Program-made: the position numbers and the translations under genes
NCBI GenBank assembly: GCA_964369355.1
Contig: CAYJEO010000023.1
Span: forward strand, 1 to 13,191
Direction of reading: 5' to 3'
Source: CAYJEO01 sp964369355
GTDB lineage: Bacteria > Bacillota_I > Bacilli_A > RF39 > UBA660
DNA: 13,191 bases
Notes under the pieces: generated by a model
The model's input: only the letters and a program-made list of their open reading frames with translations
The model's database searches: none
Told to the model about the DNA's origin: nothing
Shown: positions 13,168 through 13,191 of the stretch, one piece after another
Position numbering within the stretch: position 1 is the stretch's first letter
Layout: each line of letters starts with the position of its first letter

Positions 13168-13191
13168 AAAAAAAGAACTTTTAAAAGTTCT
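13168..13191 (-). terminator. Intrinsic terminator of the gene upstream of ffh
   Basis: The palindrome at 13174-13191 (AGAACTT paired with AAGTTCT around TTAA on the minus strand) is followed by seven Ts. It is nearly the same hairpin as the nitroreductase terminator at 3029-3049. The gene it ends lies beyond the right edge. Confidence 0.7.

Overview
This is a very AT-rich window, roughly three quarters A+T by eye, packed with genes. It looks like a low-GC Gram-positive (Firmicutes) chromosome. Ffh, a lipoteichoic-acid synthase, strong AGGAGG-type ribosome sites and intrinsic terminators all fit that. A CotD-type coat protein and a BclA-like collagen protein say the organism makes spores, or descends from spore formers. 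CotD leans towards the class Bacilli. The extreme AT content and short intergenic gaps suggest one of the uncultured gut or Mollicutes-related Bacilli, but this placement is inference. The standard code works throughout: Trp is TGG, and of 13 complete genes 12 stop with TAA, one with TAG and none with TGA.

Layout. At 1-901 (minus) an ABC transporter ATPase overlaps the start of its permease, which runs off the left edge. At 957-2974 (minus) lie three unrecognised cytoplasmic proteins that appear to be distant paralogs, each with its own promoter. At 3048-3593 (minus) is a nitroreductase. At 3638-5568 (minus) are a collagen-like surface protein with a BclA-style C-terminal domain and, just upstream, a GT2 glycosyltransferase with a TPR tail. 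A 200-bp divergent intergenic region follows, then the only plus-strand gene, a DEAD-box RNA helicase with a DbpA-type RNA-binding domain (5793-7382). At 7424-8686 (minus) is an unrecognised protein with an HELNH metallopeptidase motif. At 8764-11402 (minus) is a two-gene operon of an LtaS-like lipoteichoic-acid synthase and a small membrane-anchored extracytoplasmic protein. At 11478-11741 (minus) is the CotD-like coat protein, and at 11806-13113 (minus) is ffh.

How it fits together. The housekeeping and hypothetical genes have recognisable vegetative sigma-A promoters with 17-18 bp spacing. The glycosyltransferase, the collagen-like gene and the cotD-like gene instead carry a CATAnnnTA box just before the ribosome site, the form of -10 element used by the late mother-cell sigma factor SigK. 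Two of these boxes are the identical CATATTATAAA. The simplest reading is a small late-sporulation set that makes a glycosylated spore-surface protein and a coat protein, scattered among envelope and translation genes.

A recurring feature is that the hairpin ending a gene starts before, or contains, the stop codon, so 3' untranslated regions are almost absent. No tRNA, rRNA, CRISPR array or insertion sequence was seen.
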